A stretch of DNA of 64,000 bases from Corylus avellana (Eukaryota > Streptophyta > Magnoliopsida > Fagales > Betulaceae). Location of the stretch: the NCBI RefSeq assembly GCF_901000735.1, contig NC_081551.1:10970281-11034280 (forward strand), given 5' to 3'. The notes beneath the pieces are model-generated. The model saw nothing but the letters and a program-made list of their open reading frames with translations. It made no database searches and had not been told where the DNA came from. A program made the position numbers and the translations under genes. Every line of letters begins with the position of its first letter. Within the stretch, counting starts at the first letter, position 1. Below, piece by piece: positions 31,405 to 44,443 of the stretch.

Positions 31405-33581
31405 CAGAGGCAGACCCAGGCTTGGGGTCACTACAAAAAAAAAAGGATTTTCTGACATGGCTTCAGTACATGTATTGTTGTTACGTCATTAATTTTCTGA
31501 CGTGCGAATTTTACCACGTCAAAATATTATTATTATTTTCTGACGTGTTAAATACTCCAACGTTAGAAAATTGTTATAGATTTTACAACAATAAAAATTA
31601 TATATTTTTTGACGTGGCCACATTTACCGCGTCATAATTTTTCTGACGTGGCGGTGTGCCACGTCAAAAAAATTCTGACGCGGCACATTACCGCGTCAAA
31701 ACATTATTTATTATATATATATATAGATAGATAATTATATAATTTTTTTCCCGAATTTTCTGACGTGGTGCTTTGCCCGTCAGAAATCCCCTCGATACTG
31801 TCGCAAAAATATGGGCGGGATTTTAAAATTTTTCCCTTTTCTTTTTCGCTTAATATTTTTTTACTCTTTTTATTCTTTCCTTCTTCATTTATTTTCCCCA
31901 CACACTCTCTCTCCTCTCTCAATCTCCCTGCTTCTCTGCACACTGCACGTCAAAGGGAAAAAAATGAAAGCAGCAGATCAAAGAAGAAGAAAAAGAAAAG
32001 GAGAAGAGAAGAAGAAAAAGAGAAGGAGAAGAGAAGCAAAAAAAAAACAAAAAAGGAAGAAGAGATCGATCTCTTCTAGAAGATAAGAAGATTTTTGGGT
32101 TTTTGAAGATTTGTTGGGTTTGACGTTTGGGTTTTTGAGTTTTCAGATTGATTTTTTGATTTGGATTTTTGATTTTTTGAAGATTTTTACGGTTTGGGTT
32201 TGGGTTTGGGTTTTTGAAAATGGAGATCGAAAAGAAGAGAGAGAGAGTGAGAAAATGGAGAGCTGGCCGGAGAAAAGAAGAGAGAGAAAGAAAAAATTGA
32301 GAAAAGAAGCTGGAGAGGTGCAGAGTAAATTTTTCGTTTCTCTGCACCACTCGAGTGGGGTGAAGAGAAATTCCTACAAAAAATAATTTAATTGGAAATT
32401 AATTTAAATTAATAAATTTTTTAATTGAAAAAAAAAAATTCCAGAAAAAATTTTAAAAAAGAAAAAATTTTAAAAAAAGAAAAATTTTTTTGACGTGGGA
32501 GTTCTACCACGTCAGAAAATTTTCTGACATGGTAGAAATGCCACGTCAAAAATTTTTCTGACATGTGGTACATTAGAACGTCAGAAAATTCTGACGTTGT
32601 ACCCGCTAACACGTCAGTAAAAATTTTTTGCTGACACTACGCTTCTAACAATCAATACGCGTCAGAAACAACACGTCAGAAAATTTTTCTGATGTGTCGG
32701 ACACCAGAAAACGTCGAAAAATTTCAGTAAAAACAAATTGTTTTTTTTAGTGCCCAAAAAAATTTCACAAATTTTAATAAATGTCTTCAAATATACCAAT
32801 TTTATAAATTTGATCCCCAAAAATCATATATTTGTTCCCCAAAATATTATTTGTGTCCCTTTTTAATTCGTTTTTGTAGTTTTGCTCCCCCAAAATAATA
32901 TTTGTGTCCCTTTTAAATTTTTTTAATTTATTATTATTATTATTTTGCCCCCTCTTTCAACATAAAAACACCTAAAATACCCAATTCATTTAGTTTTCCT
33001 CTATATTCTAGTTCACTTCGAATCGAAAACTTAATTTGATTTTAGACTCTCATTAAATATGTGAAAGAAAAAGTTAAATGGTTTTGATTCTTTGAGTGAC
33101 TTGTAACCAGCAATCAATTTTTTTGAGTGGTTATTTTGAGTCATTTAAGTTTACAATATTTGTTTTGACATCACAAATTAAATGGTTTAATAATTTATAA
33201 TTTTAAAATTGTTTGGCTTGGCATTGTTGCTATTTGAGGCTCTGGGTGATTGTTAGGAAAAAAAAGTTCACACTCAAAGATACATTTTTCTTGGATCCTA
33301 TAAATTGTGTTTAGTCTATTTTGTCAGTTTTTTTTTTTTTTTTGGTTTTTCCCTAGCTATTAATTTTTAGTTGTTTATACTATTGTATATTTGCAATGAC
33401 ATGAGATTAATGTAAGATCTCTATGCTTTATTTAATATAAACATGCACAAACACATAAAAAGATTATATGTATCTATGTAATTTTTTGTTTATATAAGTC
33501 GGTCCATCTCCCCAACCAGAAAAAAAAAAAAAAAAAAAAAAAATTCGTCCCCTCAAGCTACAAATCCTAGTTCCGCCCCTG
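31405..33581. mobile_element. Non-autonomous hAT-like element, interrupted by a CACTA-like element
   Basis: Left end CAGAGGCAGACCCAGG and, inverted, right end CAGGGGCGGAACTAGG form imperfect terminal inverted repeats. Flanking 8-bp sequences ACCATTAG (31397-31404) and ACCACTAG (33582-33589) differ at one base, as expected for an aged hAT target duplication. About 0.85 kb of its own sequence remains when the inner element is removed. No transposase coding is present. Confidence 0.8.
31429..32752. mobile_element. Non-autonomous CACTA-like (En/Spm) element with subterminal repeats
   Basis: Begins CACTACAAAAAAAAAAGG and ends with TTTTTTTTAGTG, giving CACTA-type inverted ends. Both flanks (31450-31790 and 32490-32720) carry many copies of TTTCTGACGTGG or its complement CCACGTCAGAAA, the pattern of subterminal transposase-binding repeats in CACTA elements. 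The interior holds a pyrimidine tract (31830-31930), then GAA-rich sequence (31980-32070), with no credible transposase. A 3-bp target duplication was not found (GGT against CCC). Confidence 0.78.
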
Positions 33582-34639
33582 ACCACTAGGATAGAGCACT
33601 ATAGGGTTACATTGTGCTTTAATTATAATACAAATGATCCTTATTTATAAAAATAGAAAAATATACTTTGGCCCCCCAAACTAACACCTATTTTACAATT
33701 ATGCCTCCAAACTTTAAAAAGTGACATTGAGATCAAACATAAACCATCTTGTGTCATATTAGACACTTTTTAAATTTTTCTTCCCAAAATCCCCTTGAAA
33801 GGGCCCCACATCCTTTAAACACTAAAAAGTCTAGAGACGTTAGAACCCCGTAAAGAAGCCCTAATGATACGAAAAAACTATTTAAGGACGTTAGGAACCC
33901 ATCATGAAACCTAGATGACTACCAAGTAATGTTTTAGTGCCAAATTTTGCTAGAACACATAGACTCAACATTTCACACCAAAACACTTAGGTAATAAAGA
34001 AATTACAAGTAAAGTTTTGAACATTGAATAAGACCAAAATCTAAAGCCTAACAAGCCTTACGCACACCCACTCGCTTGAACGCGCCTTGTACTGTAACTC
34101 CTTTTGTATGCAAGGTTTTTCAATATCTTTAGCCTGCCACGTCAGCAGAGACGAACATATGCATAGATCGGGGTGGGCCATGGCAACCCCCGGTTTTTAT
34201 AAATTTTTAGTAAATATACTTTTAAAATTTGCACTTGAGACTACAAATTTTAGCTTGACCCTGGCCCAAAAGAAAGTAGCCCAACAATTAATGCCTGGAC
34301 CCATAAAAAACATCCCATAATTTTTAAGAATGCATTGGGCCTCTCAAACAAGAAAATCCATATGCCTGTAATAGTAATATCCCAAACCCATGAATTAAAA
34401 TGCCATACTTCTTTCACCAAAATTCGTATTGTTTTCATGAATGTAGATGAGGAGAATGCAGTTTTTCATATAGAAGTTTGGACCGATTCTTTTCCAGTAG
34501 TAGAATTTTGGACCAACTTACTAGTTACTACATTATACATCTGTCTCTAGAAGCATCGAAGTAGTGCTGCTTTGAATTTCTTCTTTAGTACCCATTTACA
34601 TCCAATATCTTTTCTTTGATGTGGTAGATCCATGAGTTC
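33582..34639. other. AT-rich intergenic DNA
   Basis: No supported gene. The short frames at 34087-34320 and 34335-34550 have no recognisable domain. TGGGCCATGGCAACCCCCGG near 34174 resembles transposon-end sequence but has no partner. Confidence 0.5.
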
Positions 34640-35992
34640 TTATGTGCAAAATATCTACCTAAATTAATAGGTAAATAATTGTACGTTTTACCTGCAAGTA
34701 CACAAGGTCAACATAGTAGTATATGGTGCAAGTACAAGATCATTCCCACGAGGATTGTTGAATTTATGTTTAAAAATAAATTCCTTAAGTAGAACAAAGA
34801 TTGATTGTTTAAGTGATGATAATAAAAGGTAGGGCTTTCATATCCACCACTAATTATATTTAGCTAATATAACAATATGCCAATGCTTTGATCATGTTAT
34901 GTATATCTAATGTTTGTCAACCTAAGGGCATGGCGTATACTCCTAAGGCTATAGATTTCCCTAAGCAACAAGTTAGGCATGGCGTATACTCGAACACTTT
35001 ACTTTCTAAGGGATTTAGCATGGTGTATACTAAGTTGTTTCTTAGGAAAGCATATGTTTTATGGAAATCGACAAACACATGAGGCCTAGGGCATGGCATA
35101 TACTCCCGGTTCCTCACGTTGATTAACCCAAGAATTGCGGTGTGGATTCTTTTGTTACTTATGTTAAACCCAGGACTCGGCCATCCAAATTGATTTAACT
35201 AACTAGCTCATACCACATGCATATGTTGATCAGGCACACACATATGAGGAATTCATGTAAGTAGGCATTAATCAAGTTAAATAGCACAACAAGATCATCA
35301 CAAGGGCGCCAATATTGAAATATTAACTAAACATAAGTAGGGCTTCAATCTAGCCCTACTAATTAAATTAGCTACACATAAAATTGACGTTAAACATCTT
35401 CATAAATAAAAGAAAAGAAAAGAAAAGAAAAGAATAAACCCGAGACTTGAACTTCAAGAGCTCCTCTTCTTCTCCTTACCAAGCCTACCTATTCTAAAGG
35501 CTTAAGGGTCTATTTATAAGCTTTAGAAGTCCTTGACAAAGTAGTAAACCTAGGGATTTCGTAGGGTTTCAAAATCTATTACAATTGGGAGTTCGAAAAC
35601 CCTAATATGGAAAGAATGACAATCTGGCTGCCACTAGATATGTCTCCTGCACACGGGTGCGATCGATTGCAACCTGTGTGCACTCGATCGCAGGTTTGCG
35701 ATCAATCCTCTTCTGGCATGTGCTCGATCGCTCCTGGCCTGGATTGTGCTTTGTCTTCTCGGGTACTGCGCTTGATCGCAGGTACCCTGTGATCGATTAA
35801 TGTCAGAGAGCTCCCAATTTTTCCATCTTCTCTCTTTGAGCCCAAATCATCTAGATTTACTTCATTTTCTTCCAAAAGCCTACAAAAGTATGAAAAACAC
35901 AAGAAGGAATTAAAATGACCTAATTAATCAAAACCAAAGGATTAAAACATGCAAGTTAAGGGCTGAAAATATGAATATTTTAGCACTTATCA
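34640..35992 (-). repeat. E2 left LTR (3' LTR)
   Basis: Starts TTATGTGCAAAATATC (consensus TGATGTGC) and ends GCACTTATCA. Palindrome array at 35658-35800, more eroded at CpG than in E1. Confidence 0.9.
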
Positions 35993-37780
35993 CACCCCCA
36001 AACTTACATATTGCTAGTCCCTTAGCAATACAAAACTAAAAACAAGAATGGAAAAACAGAAAACAAAAGATAAATCCATCTTTCGTGGGATGTACGATTG
36101 CATTTAGCGTATGCAACAAGCCTTTTAAACCACTAGGAATTCCCTAGTGGACGAGTGAAGTCTCGTGAGGGTTTTCCAGAAATGTTACCCACAAACATTA
36201 TGCAAAAGTCCATGTTATTCCAAAAATTAAAGCATCACTTCAAGATTATGATTTTCATTCATAAGCAAGCTTAAAAAGATGAACTCCATCTTCACAATGA
36301 ATTGGAATCTCAAAGTGCAATTACTTACAAAGGACATGCTAAAACATCACAAGTTTGAAAACAGTGTAAAGTGGATTAGCACAAAATTATGAGGCTTCCA
36401 AATCTTTCCAATATGCAATGTTTCTTTATCTCAGAATTCACTGAATTTCCTATTAGAATGACACATTGGCATATTTCTTTTTCTTTTTTCTTTTTTGGTT
36501 AGGTTGTGTAATATTGGTTCCCTTAAGCTTTCTAATTGACCCTTGTAGCGAGTGTTAAGTCAATGACTCCCAAACCAGGTGGTTTTAGGGCATTAGGTGT
36601 AGAGACACCCCTAAGGACCTACTAACTCGAGTCAAAAAGGCTACAAAACCAACTAACCATGACATTGATCTAATCCAACTTTTTCACCTTTTGACATGAG
36701 CACTCAATGCTTTGAGACAAGTGGTCCAATTACTCAGTGAAAAGCCATCAAAGATCATTTATTTCACCTTTTTTTTTTCTACTATATATGTCACAGTGTC
36801 ATCTAATAAGTCATCCAACTTCATCCAAGATGCAAAAACACACATATCAGACCTCATGTCATTCCTCACAAATTATGTGCTAATGTGCTTGTGTGCTCAG
36901 ATCAAACATGTGATTTTTCAACTGTCCTAAACATGTAACCAAACTAACAGATTCACTCATCAGATCGTGTGTTCAAAATTTTAAGCTCACTGTTGAATTC
37001 AAATCACAATTCTTTTAGATCAACTTAAAATTTAGGGCAAATATGAACATGCAATTTTTTTTTTTTTTTTTCAAATAAACAAACAAACACGCAAAACAAA
37101 TAACATGAAATTGGGACAAAGTGTGTGTGAACATGTGTGCCCATACCCCCAAACTTAAATGCACATTATCCCCAATGTGTCTAAGTAAAGGAAAGAATGT
37201 ACCCGGGAGACGGTGGACATAGTCTTGGAAAGCATGGCTTATAGCACACCCCCAAACTTCAATTAAAGCACACTTGTCCCTGCAAAATAAGAAAATACAC
37301 AAACAAGTAAAAAGGAACAAAATCTAAAACTAAATAAGAATTGAACTGAAAACACATTAAACAAAACAAAATAAAAAGATAACTATGGGATGCTGAATAA
37401 GTGCGCTCGATCGCACTTGCGCAAGGCTGTGCATGTATGGGTGATGTGCGCTCGATCACACTAACAGAATGTACAACAGCCAAAAGTCGGTTACTGCGCT
37501 CGATCGTACTCAGGTTGCACTCGATCGTACTCAGGCTGCGCTCGATCGCAGTAACAGAATGTAACAAAACCACAAGTGGAGACCTGCGCTCGATCGCACG
37601 CAGGTTGCGATCGATCGCAGTAACAGAATGTAAAAACATGACAAAAGACTTGAAACACTAAAACACCAAAGTAAAACAAAACACAAAGGAAAACACAAAC
37701 AAAATATAAATAAAACAAAATAAACTAAAACAAACAACAAAATAAAAAGGATATGCTATGGGGTGCCTCCCATGAGCGCA
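35993..37780. other. E2 internal 3' region without coding capacity
   Basis: Polypurine tract complement at 35993-36006, conserved stem-loop at 36151-36166, A-rich tract near 37056-37070, and a palindrome array at 37402-37622. No genes. Confidence 0.75.
37402..37622. repeat. Palindrome array in E2 3' region
   Basis: At least seven variants, including three adjacent units around 37494-37550 (spacing about 22-23 bp) that look locally duplicated compared with E1. Confidence 0.75.
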
Positions 37781-37898
37781 AAGTTTAACGTCTTCAGCCA
37801 GACTGTGGCGCTTTAAACTTGAAGCACCAGTCTTTCCTTCTCTTGCACCACAGAGAATGAATCTTTTCTGTTGCAAGGTGCTTCCTAGTGTTTTTAGA

Positions 37899-39086
37899 CT
37901 AGGGAAGACCACTCTGAGTTTTCTCAAACAGTTGCTCATCCGGTGGGGAATCATGAACTGGAATATAGTAAGAAGAAAACTCAGGAAGCTTCTCTATCTT
38001 GATGTCCACAAACTGCTCATGTGGTAGCTCTAACAGACTTCTCTCTTGGCCTCTTGGTGTTTCAAGAATAAGAACTAATGGTGAAAAAATCTTAGTGTTT
38101 CCTTCTCTTTCCAGATGTGGCTCATGTGGAACTTCGATTTGCTCCACCTTTCCCTCTTCTAATTGATTTTCAACCACCTCTTCACTCCTTGGGGTGACAG
38201 CTTGCTCATGGTAGTATGTGCACTCTTCCTTCACGTATTGTTCATTGGGGTGTTCCATCAACTGCCTTTGACACTCTTCTTCTTGGTATTGGTGAGGCCT
38301 ATTGATGCGGAATGTACTCAGCTCCTTGGCAAATTGTTCCATTTGTACTTCCAGTCTTTGAATGGCTTGATCATGCCTTGTATCGATTTGTTCTTGCGCA
38401 ATCACAAATTGTTGTTGTGAAGTCACCAATTGTCGTACAAGATCCTTCACGTCATCCTTCTCTGGCTTTTGAGTTGGTTGGACTGCTTGTTGGAAATTGC
38501 TTTGCTGTCCTTGAGGGTTCCGAATGTTCCTACTTTTACTCCATGAAGAATTGAGGTGGTTGTGCCACCCTGAATTATAAGTGTTGGAGTAAGGATTGTT
38601 CTTGGGAGGATAAGTGTGCTGTCCCACATAATTCACCTCTTCTTGTTCTGCATATGGAGATAAAGGACACGTCTCAGTGGTGTGATCTAAATGGGAACAA
38701 ATAGCACATACCTAGTTTGGTGTGTCCCATTGCAGAGGTGAGATTTTCTGGGCAGTCATGGCCTTGACAATTATGTCCAACTTCTTCTCTATGGCAGCCT
38801 TCTGATCTTGTAGTAGTAGATCCGATTGAGAGGAATATGCATGATTTTTAAGAGCTCGAGCTTGCCATGGGAAATTTGACTGTTGGCTCCAGGTTGGGTT
38901 GCAGGAATCAAGATAGTTGTCGTTCCTCGGTCTAGAGATCGATGTGTTCTTATGCCCAAAAATTTTGTTAGGAATTTGTCTTATTGAAGGACATTCTCTA
39001 ACATGGTGATAAGGGTCGTGGCATAAAGAACACGGTCCATGGGGTGTCGGAATGCCTCCCCACATATGTGAAATTAAAAATAACAA
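37899..39086 (-). pseudogene. E2 gag remnant with zinc knuckles
   Basis: Same as E1: frame 38712-39086 with CSLCHDPYHHVREC, an in-frame TAG, then frame 37899-38636, which here is open for 245 codons because the stop seen in E1 at about 16704 is a Gln codon. The second knuckle CAICSHLDHT lies between the two frames. The 38712-39086 translation is identical to that of E1, whereas 37899-38540 differs at many positions. No capsid domain. Confidence 0.8.
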
Positions 39087-39380
39087 AAAGAAGTTAAAAT
39101 TAAAAGGGAAATAAAAACTTACTAATATGCAGACTCGAATGGCCCTGCATGAAACAAAAGAAAAAAATCAGATCTATAATTAGTGCAGTAACTGTGTTGC
39201 TCTCTGGATGTGCGATCGATCGCACCGTGAGTGCACTCGATCGTACTGGTGCGCTCGATCGCCCTGGTTGGGCGATCGATCGCACCTCCAGAGGCAAAAC
39301 AGGAACTACGGAAAAAACTATAAAAACAGAAAAATTTAAAACAAAAACAAACTAAGGAAAATAATTCCAAACAAATCAAA

Positions 39381-39401
39381 CAATCCCCGGCAACGGCGCC
39401 A
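39381..39401 (-). other. E2 primer-binding site (tRNA-Asp type)
   Basis: Minus-strand TGGCGCCGTTGCCGGGG plus ATTG, identical to E1. Confidence 0.9.
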
Positions 39402-39407
39402 AAAACT

Positions 39408-42134
39408 TGATGTACAAAATATCTACCTAAATTAATAGGTAAATAATTGTACGTTTTACCTGCAAGTGCACAAGGTCAACATAGTAGTATATGGTGCAAG
39501 TACAAGATCATTCCCACGAGGATTGCTGAATTTATGTTTAAAAATAAATTCCTTAAGTAAAACAAAGATTGATTGGTTAAGTGATGATAATAAAAGGTAG
39601 GGCTTTGATATCCACCACTAATTATATTTAGCTAATACAACAATATGCCAATGCTTTGATCATGTTTTGCATATCTAATGTTTGTCAACCTAAGGGCATG
39701 ACGTATACTCCTAAGGCTATAGATTTCCCTAAGCAACGAGTTAGGCATGGCGTATACTCTAACTCTTTTCTTTTATAAGGGATTTAGCATGGTGTATACT
39801 AAGTTGTTCCTTGGGAAAACATATCTTCTATGGAAATCGACAAACACATGAGACCTAAGGCATGGCATATACTCCCAGTTCCCCATGTTGATTAACCCAA
39901 GAATCGCGGTGTGGATTCTTTTGTTACTTATGTTAAACCCAGGACTCGGCCATCCAAATTGATTTAACTAACTAGTCCATACCACATGCATATGTTGATT
40001 AGGCACACACATATGAGGAATTCATGCAAGTAGGCATTAATCAAGTTAAATAGCACAACAAGATCATCACAAGGGCGCCAACATTGAAATATTAACTGGA
40101 CATAATTAGGGCTTCAATCTAACCCTACTAATTAAATTAGCTACTCATAAAATTGATGTTAAACATCTTCATGAAATAAAAGAAATGAAATGAAAGTAAA
40201 AGAATAAACCCCGAGACTTGAACTTCAAGAGCTCCTCTTCTTCTCCTTACAAAGTATATCTATTCTAGAGGCTTAAGGGTCTATTTATAGGTTTTAGAAG
40301 TCCTTGACAAAGTAGTAAACCTAGGGATTTCGTAGGGTTTCAAAACCTATTACAATTGGGAGTTGGAAAACCCTAATATGGAAAGAGGAACATTCTGGTT
40401 GCTACTTGATGTGTCTCCTGCGCACGGGTGCGATCGATCGCAGCCCATATGCGCTCAATCGCAGGTCTGCGATCGATCCTCTTCTGGCATGCGCTCAATC
40501 GCTCCTGGCCTGTGTTGTGCAAAAATCTACCTAAATTAATAGGTAAATAATTGTACGTTTTACCTGCAAGTGCACAAGGTCAACATGGTAGTATAAGGTG
40601 CAAGTACATGATCATTCCCACGAGGATTGCTGAATTTATGTTTAAAAATAGATTCCTTAAGCAAAAGCAAAATAAAAGTTGATTGTTGATGTGATGATGA
40701 CAAAGGGTAGGGCTTTGATATCCACCACTAATTATATTAAACTAGTATTTCAATATGCCAATGCTTTGATCAAGTTATGCATATTGAATGTTTGCCAACC
40801 TAAGGGCATGGGTGTATACTCCTTAAGCTATTGATTTCCCTAAGAAACGAGTTAGGCATGGGTGTATACTCTAACTCTTCTCTTTCCTAAAGGATTTAGC
40901 ATGGTATATACTAAGTTGTTCTTTAGAAAAGCATATGTTCTATGGAAATCGACAAACACACAGGGCCTAGGGCATGGGTGTATACTCCTAGTTCCCTATG
41001 TTGATTAACCCAAGAATCGCGGTGTGGATTCTTTTGTTACTTAAGTTAAACCCAGGACTCGGTCATCCAAATTGATCTAACTAACAAGTCCATACCACAT
41101 GCACATGTTGATCAGGCATACACATATGAGGAATTCATGCAAGCAGGTATTAATCAAGTTAAATAGCACAACATGATCATCACAAGGCGCCAATATTGAA
41201 ATATTAATTTAACATAACTAGGGCTTCAATCTAGCCCTACTAAATAAATTAGCTACACATAGAGTTGATGTTAAACATCTTCATAAATTAAAAGAAAAGA
41301 AAAGAAAGGAAAGAATAAACCCGAGACTTGACTTGAGAGCTCCTATTCTTCTCCCTTCTCCAAGCCTACCTATTCTAAAGGCTTAGGAGTCTATTTATAG
41401 GCTTTAGAAGTCCTTGGAAAAGTAGTAAACCCTAGGGTTTTCGTAGGGTTTCAATCCTATTACAATTTGGAGTTTGAAAAACCCTAATATGGAAATAGGG
41501 ACATTATAGCAGCCACTTGGAATGCCTCCTGCGCACAGGTGCGCTCGATCGCAGCCAGTGTGCGCTCGATCGCAGGTCTGCGATCGATCCTTCTTTTGCC
41601 CTGCGCTCGATTGCTCCTGGTCTTGCTCGTGCAACATCTTCTCTGGTATTGCGCTCGATCGCAGGTACCCTGCGATTGATCGCAGTACCAAGGAGCTCCA
41701 ATTTTTCCATCTTCTCCTTTTGAGCCTAAATCACCCAGTTTTACTTCACTTTCTTCCAAAAGCCTGTAAAAACATCAAAAACACAAAAAGGAATTAAAAT
41801 GGCCTAATTAACTACAACCAAAGGATTAAAACATGTAAGATAAGGGCTGAAAATATGAATATTTTAGCGCTTATCAGCCTGGACTGTGCTTTGTCTTCTC
41901 GGGTACCGCGCTCGATCGCAGGTACCCTGTGATCGATCGCAGTGTCAGGGAGCTCCAATTTTCTCCATCTTCTCTCTTTGATCCCAAATCATCTAGATTT
42001 ACTTCATTTTCTTCCAAAAGCCTAAAAAAGTATGAAAAACACAAAAATGAATTAAAATGGCCTAATTATCTAAAACCAAAAGATTAAAACATGTAATTTA
42101 AGGGCTGAAAATATGAATATTTTAGCACTTATCA
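39408..42134 (-). repeat. E2 right LTR, split by a nested solo LTR
   Basis: Starts TGATGTACAAAATATC and ends GCACTTATCA. Near-identical to 17910-20635, including the nested insertion. Confidence 0.9.
40513..41876 (-). mobile_element. Family-X solo LTR nested in E2 right LTR
   Basis: Same insertion as 19014-20377: target duplication GCCTG at 40508-40512 and 41877-41881. Confidence 0.93.
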
Positions 42135-42915
42135 CTTTCCCTTTTCTTTTTAGTTTTATTTTCATTATGTGTAACTAACTCTTTAGGATGGCTAGATTGA
42201 AGCCTTAATTATGTTTATTTAATATTTCAATATTGGCGCCTTTGTGATAATCATATTGTGATAACTTGATTAATTCTTGTTTTATTGAATTTCTGATATG
42301 TGTGTGATTGGCCATTATATGCATGTGGTATGTATTAGTTAATTAAATCAATTTGGATGATTGAGTCCTGAGCTTAATAAGAGTAACAAAAAAAATCCAC
42401 ACCAGGTTCTTGGGTTAATCAACATGAGGAACCAAGAGTAGGCACCTATGCCCGAGGCCTCATGTGTTTGTCGATTTCCACAGATTTATGCTTTCTTAAA
42501 GAACAACTTAATAGACACCCATACTAAATCCTTTATGAAAGAAAAGAATTAGAGAAGATACACATGCCTAATTTGTTGCTTAGGGAAATCAATAGCTTAA
42601 GGAGTAGACACCCATACCCTTAGGTTGGCAAAAATTAGGTATTCATAATATGGTTGGATCATTGATATATTGTTATATTAGCTAAGTACGATTAGTGGTG
42701 GATATCAATGCCCTACCTTTTTATTTATCTTTTATCTTTTCATAATATCAATATCGTGACAATTTTGATATTTTAATTAATTATAAATAAAATCAACAAT
42801 CTCTGTGGGATCGATCTCATACTTGCTGCACTATACTATTGTTTTGATCTTGTGCACTTGTGAGTTAAAACGTACTAAATATTATCTATTAATTTAGGTA
42901 GTATTTGGCACAATA
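42135..42915 (+). mobile_element. 3' part of family-Y solo LTR, orphan copy
   Basis: Copy of 20636-21416. The 5' part of this LTR is not found upstream of E2, so the piece is orphaned. This shows that the duplicated block began inside E1. Confidence 0.9.
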
Positions 42916-43334
42916 TGTCCTCAAAAATTACTCAAATCAGATCCTGCGCAATCACCCACGTCTACTCCGAAGGCATCTTCGTCTAAGCTAGCTAAACTGC
43001 GCCATTATTCGTAATGGAGGGGGAAAAACCTAAAATAACGAGGTAAGTCTAAAGACTTAGTGAACGTTAACGTATATAATGCCCATGCCAGTTTTTGTAA
43101 TGAACTCTAATTTTTAGAAAATATGCAACAGTTTCATCATGACAATTTTCCGTCGGTGTGATATAGATATATGATATATGCATATGATATTGAGTAACAA
43201 TCATAGTTCAACAGTATGGTCTACCCAAGATATTATCCTTTCTCAGTAGGGTTAGCGCTGTCCTAAGAGACCTGTAATATAATGTCGGTGCCCTGACCAT
43301 TGTACGCTACCGTACATAACAGTAGCGGCACGAC
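42916..43334 (-). mobile_element. Tekay-type LTR fragment, second copy
   Basis: Copy of 21417-21834, beginning with TGTCC (half of the family-Y target duplication) and ending GGCACGAC before element B2. Confidence 0.88.
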
Positions 43335-44234
43335 TTATAAGTACTAAAATATTCATATTTTCAGCCCTTAACTTGCATGTTCTAATCCTTTGGTTTTGGT
43401 TAATTAGGTCATTTTAATTCCTTTTTATGTTTTTCATACTTTTGTAGGCTGTTGGAAGAAAATGAAGTAAATCTAGATGATTTGGGCTCAAAAGAGAGAA
43501 GATAGAAAATTGGGAGCTCTGTGACACTGCAATCGAGCGCAGTACCCGAGAAGACAAAGCACAATCCAGGCCAAGAGTGATCGAGTGCATGACAGAAGAG
43601 GATCGATCGCAAACCTGCGATCGAGCACTCACGGGTTGCGATCGATCGCACCTGTGCGCAGGAGACATATCAAGTGGCGGCCAGATTGTCATTCTTTCCA
43701 TATTAGGGTTTTCCAACTCCCAATTGTAATAGGTTTTGAAACCCTAAGAAATCCCTAGGTTTACTACTTTGTCAAGGACTTCTAAAGCCTATAAATAGAC
43801 CCTTAAGCCTCTAGAATAGATATACTTTGGGAGGAGAAGAAGAGGTGCTCTTGAAGTTTAAGTCTCGGGTTTATTCTTTTCCTTTCTTTTCTTTTCTTTA
43901 TGAAGATGTTTAACATCAATTTTATGTGTAGCTAATTTAATTAGTAGGGCTAGATTGAAGCCCTAGTTATGTTTAGTTAATATTTCAATATTGGCGCCCT
44001 TGTGATGATCTTGTTATGCTATTTAACTTGATTAATGCCTATGTAGCACCCCAGATTTTTAAAGTCTTATTTTAGAGATATTAAATTTATGCTATGATTA
44101 TATTAATATTCATATTAGGCAATGATATTAATTCTTGAGAAATTTATGAGAGTGGTAATTAGAGAATGGTAATTGGTGAAATAATAGGATAGTAAATGGT
44201 AGGTATAAGGATGGTAGAATAAGAAGGTAGAATA

Positions 44235-44395
44235 GTATAAGTAGAATAGTATAGGGTTGGTAGAATAGTATAGGGTTGGTGAAATAGTATAGGGTTGGTG
44301 AAATAGTATAGGGTTGGTAGAATAGTATAGGGTTGGTGAAATAGTATAGGGCTGGTGAAATAGTATAGGGTTGGTGAAATAGTAAAATGAGGGTA
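44235..44395. repeat. 19-bp minisatellite in the solo LTR
   Basis: About eight units of GAATAGTATAGGGTTGGTA-like sequence, alternating mainly between GAATAG and AAATAG forms. Confidence 0.88.
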
Positions 44396-44435
44396 TAATT
44401 ATAAATTGAAGGTAGAATAGTATTTGATTTTCTCC

Positions 44436-44443
44436 TATAAATA
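44436..44443 (+). promoter_or_regulatory. TATA box of the 44042-45177 LTR
   Basis: TATAAATA in CTCCTATAAATAGAGC, about 40 bp after the minisatellite. Confidence 0.6.

Larger units (their letters stand above)
34640..42134 (-). mobile_element. Element E2: family-X gag-bearing element, apparently chimeric
   Basis: Same layout as E1: left LTR 34640-35992, internal 35993-39407, right LTR 39408-42134 with a nested solo LTR. From about 38543 onward it is almost identical to E1 and its flank, but before that it is clearly more diverged. The flanks disagree: AGTTC before 34640, CTTTC after 42134. In E1 both are CTTTC. The right part therefore looks derived from an E1 copy. Confidence 0.88.

Noticed and set aside
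31765..32086. Lys/Arg-rich frame in the CACTA-like element
   Set aside because: Encoded by a GAA/AGA simple-sequence tract, with no transposase motifs.
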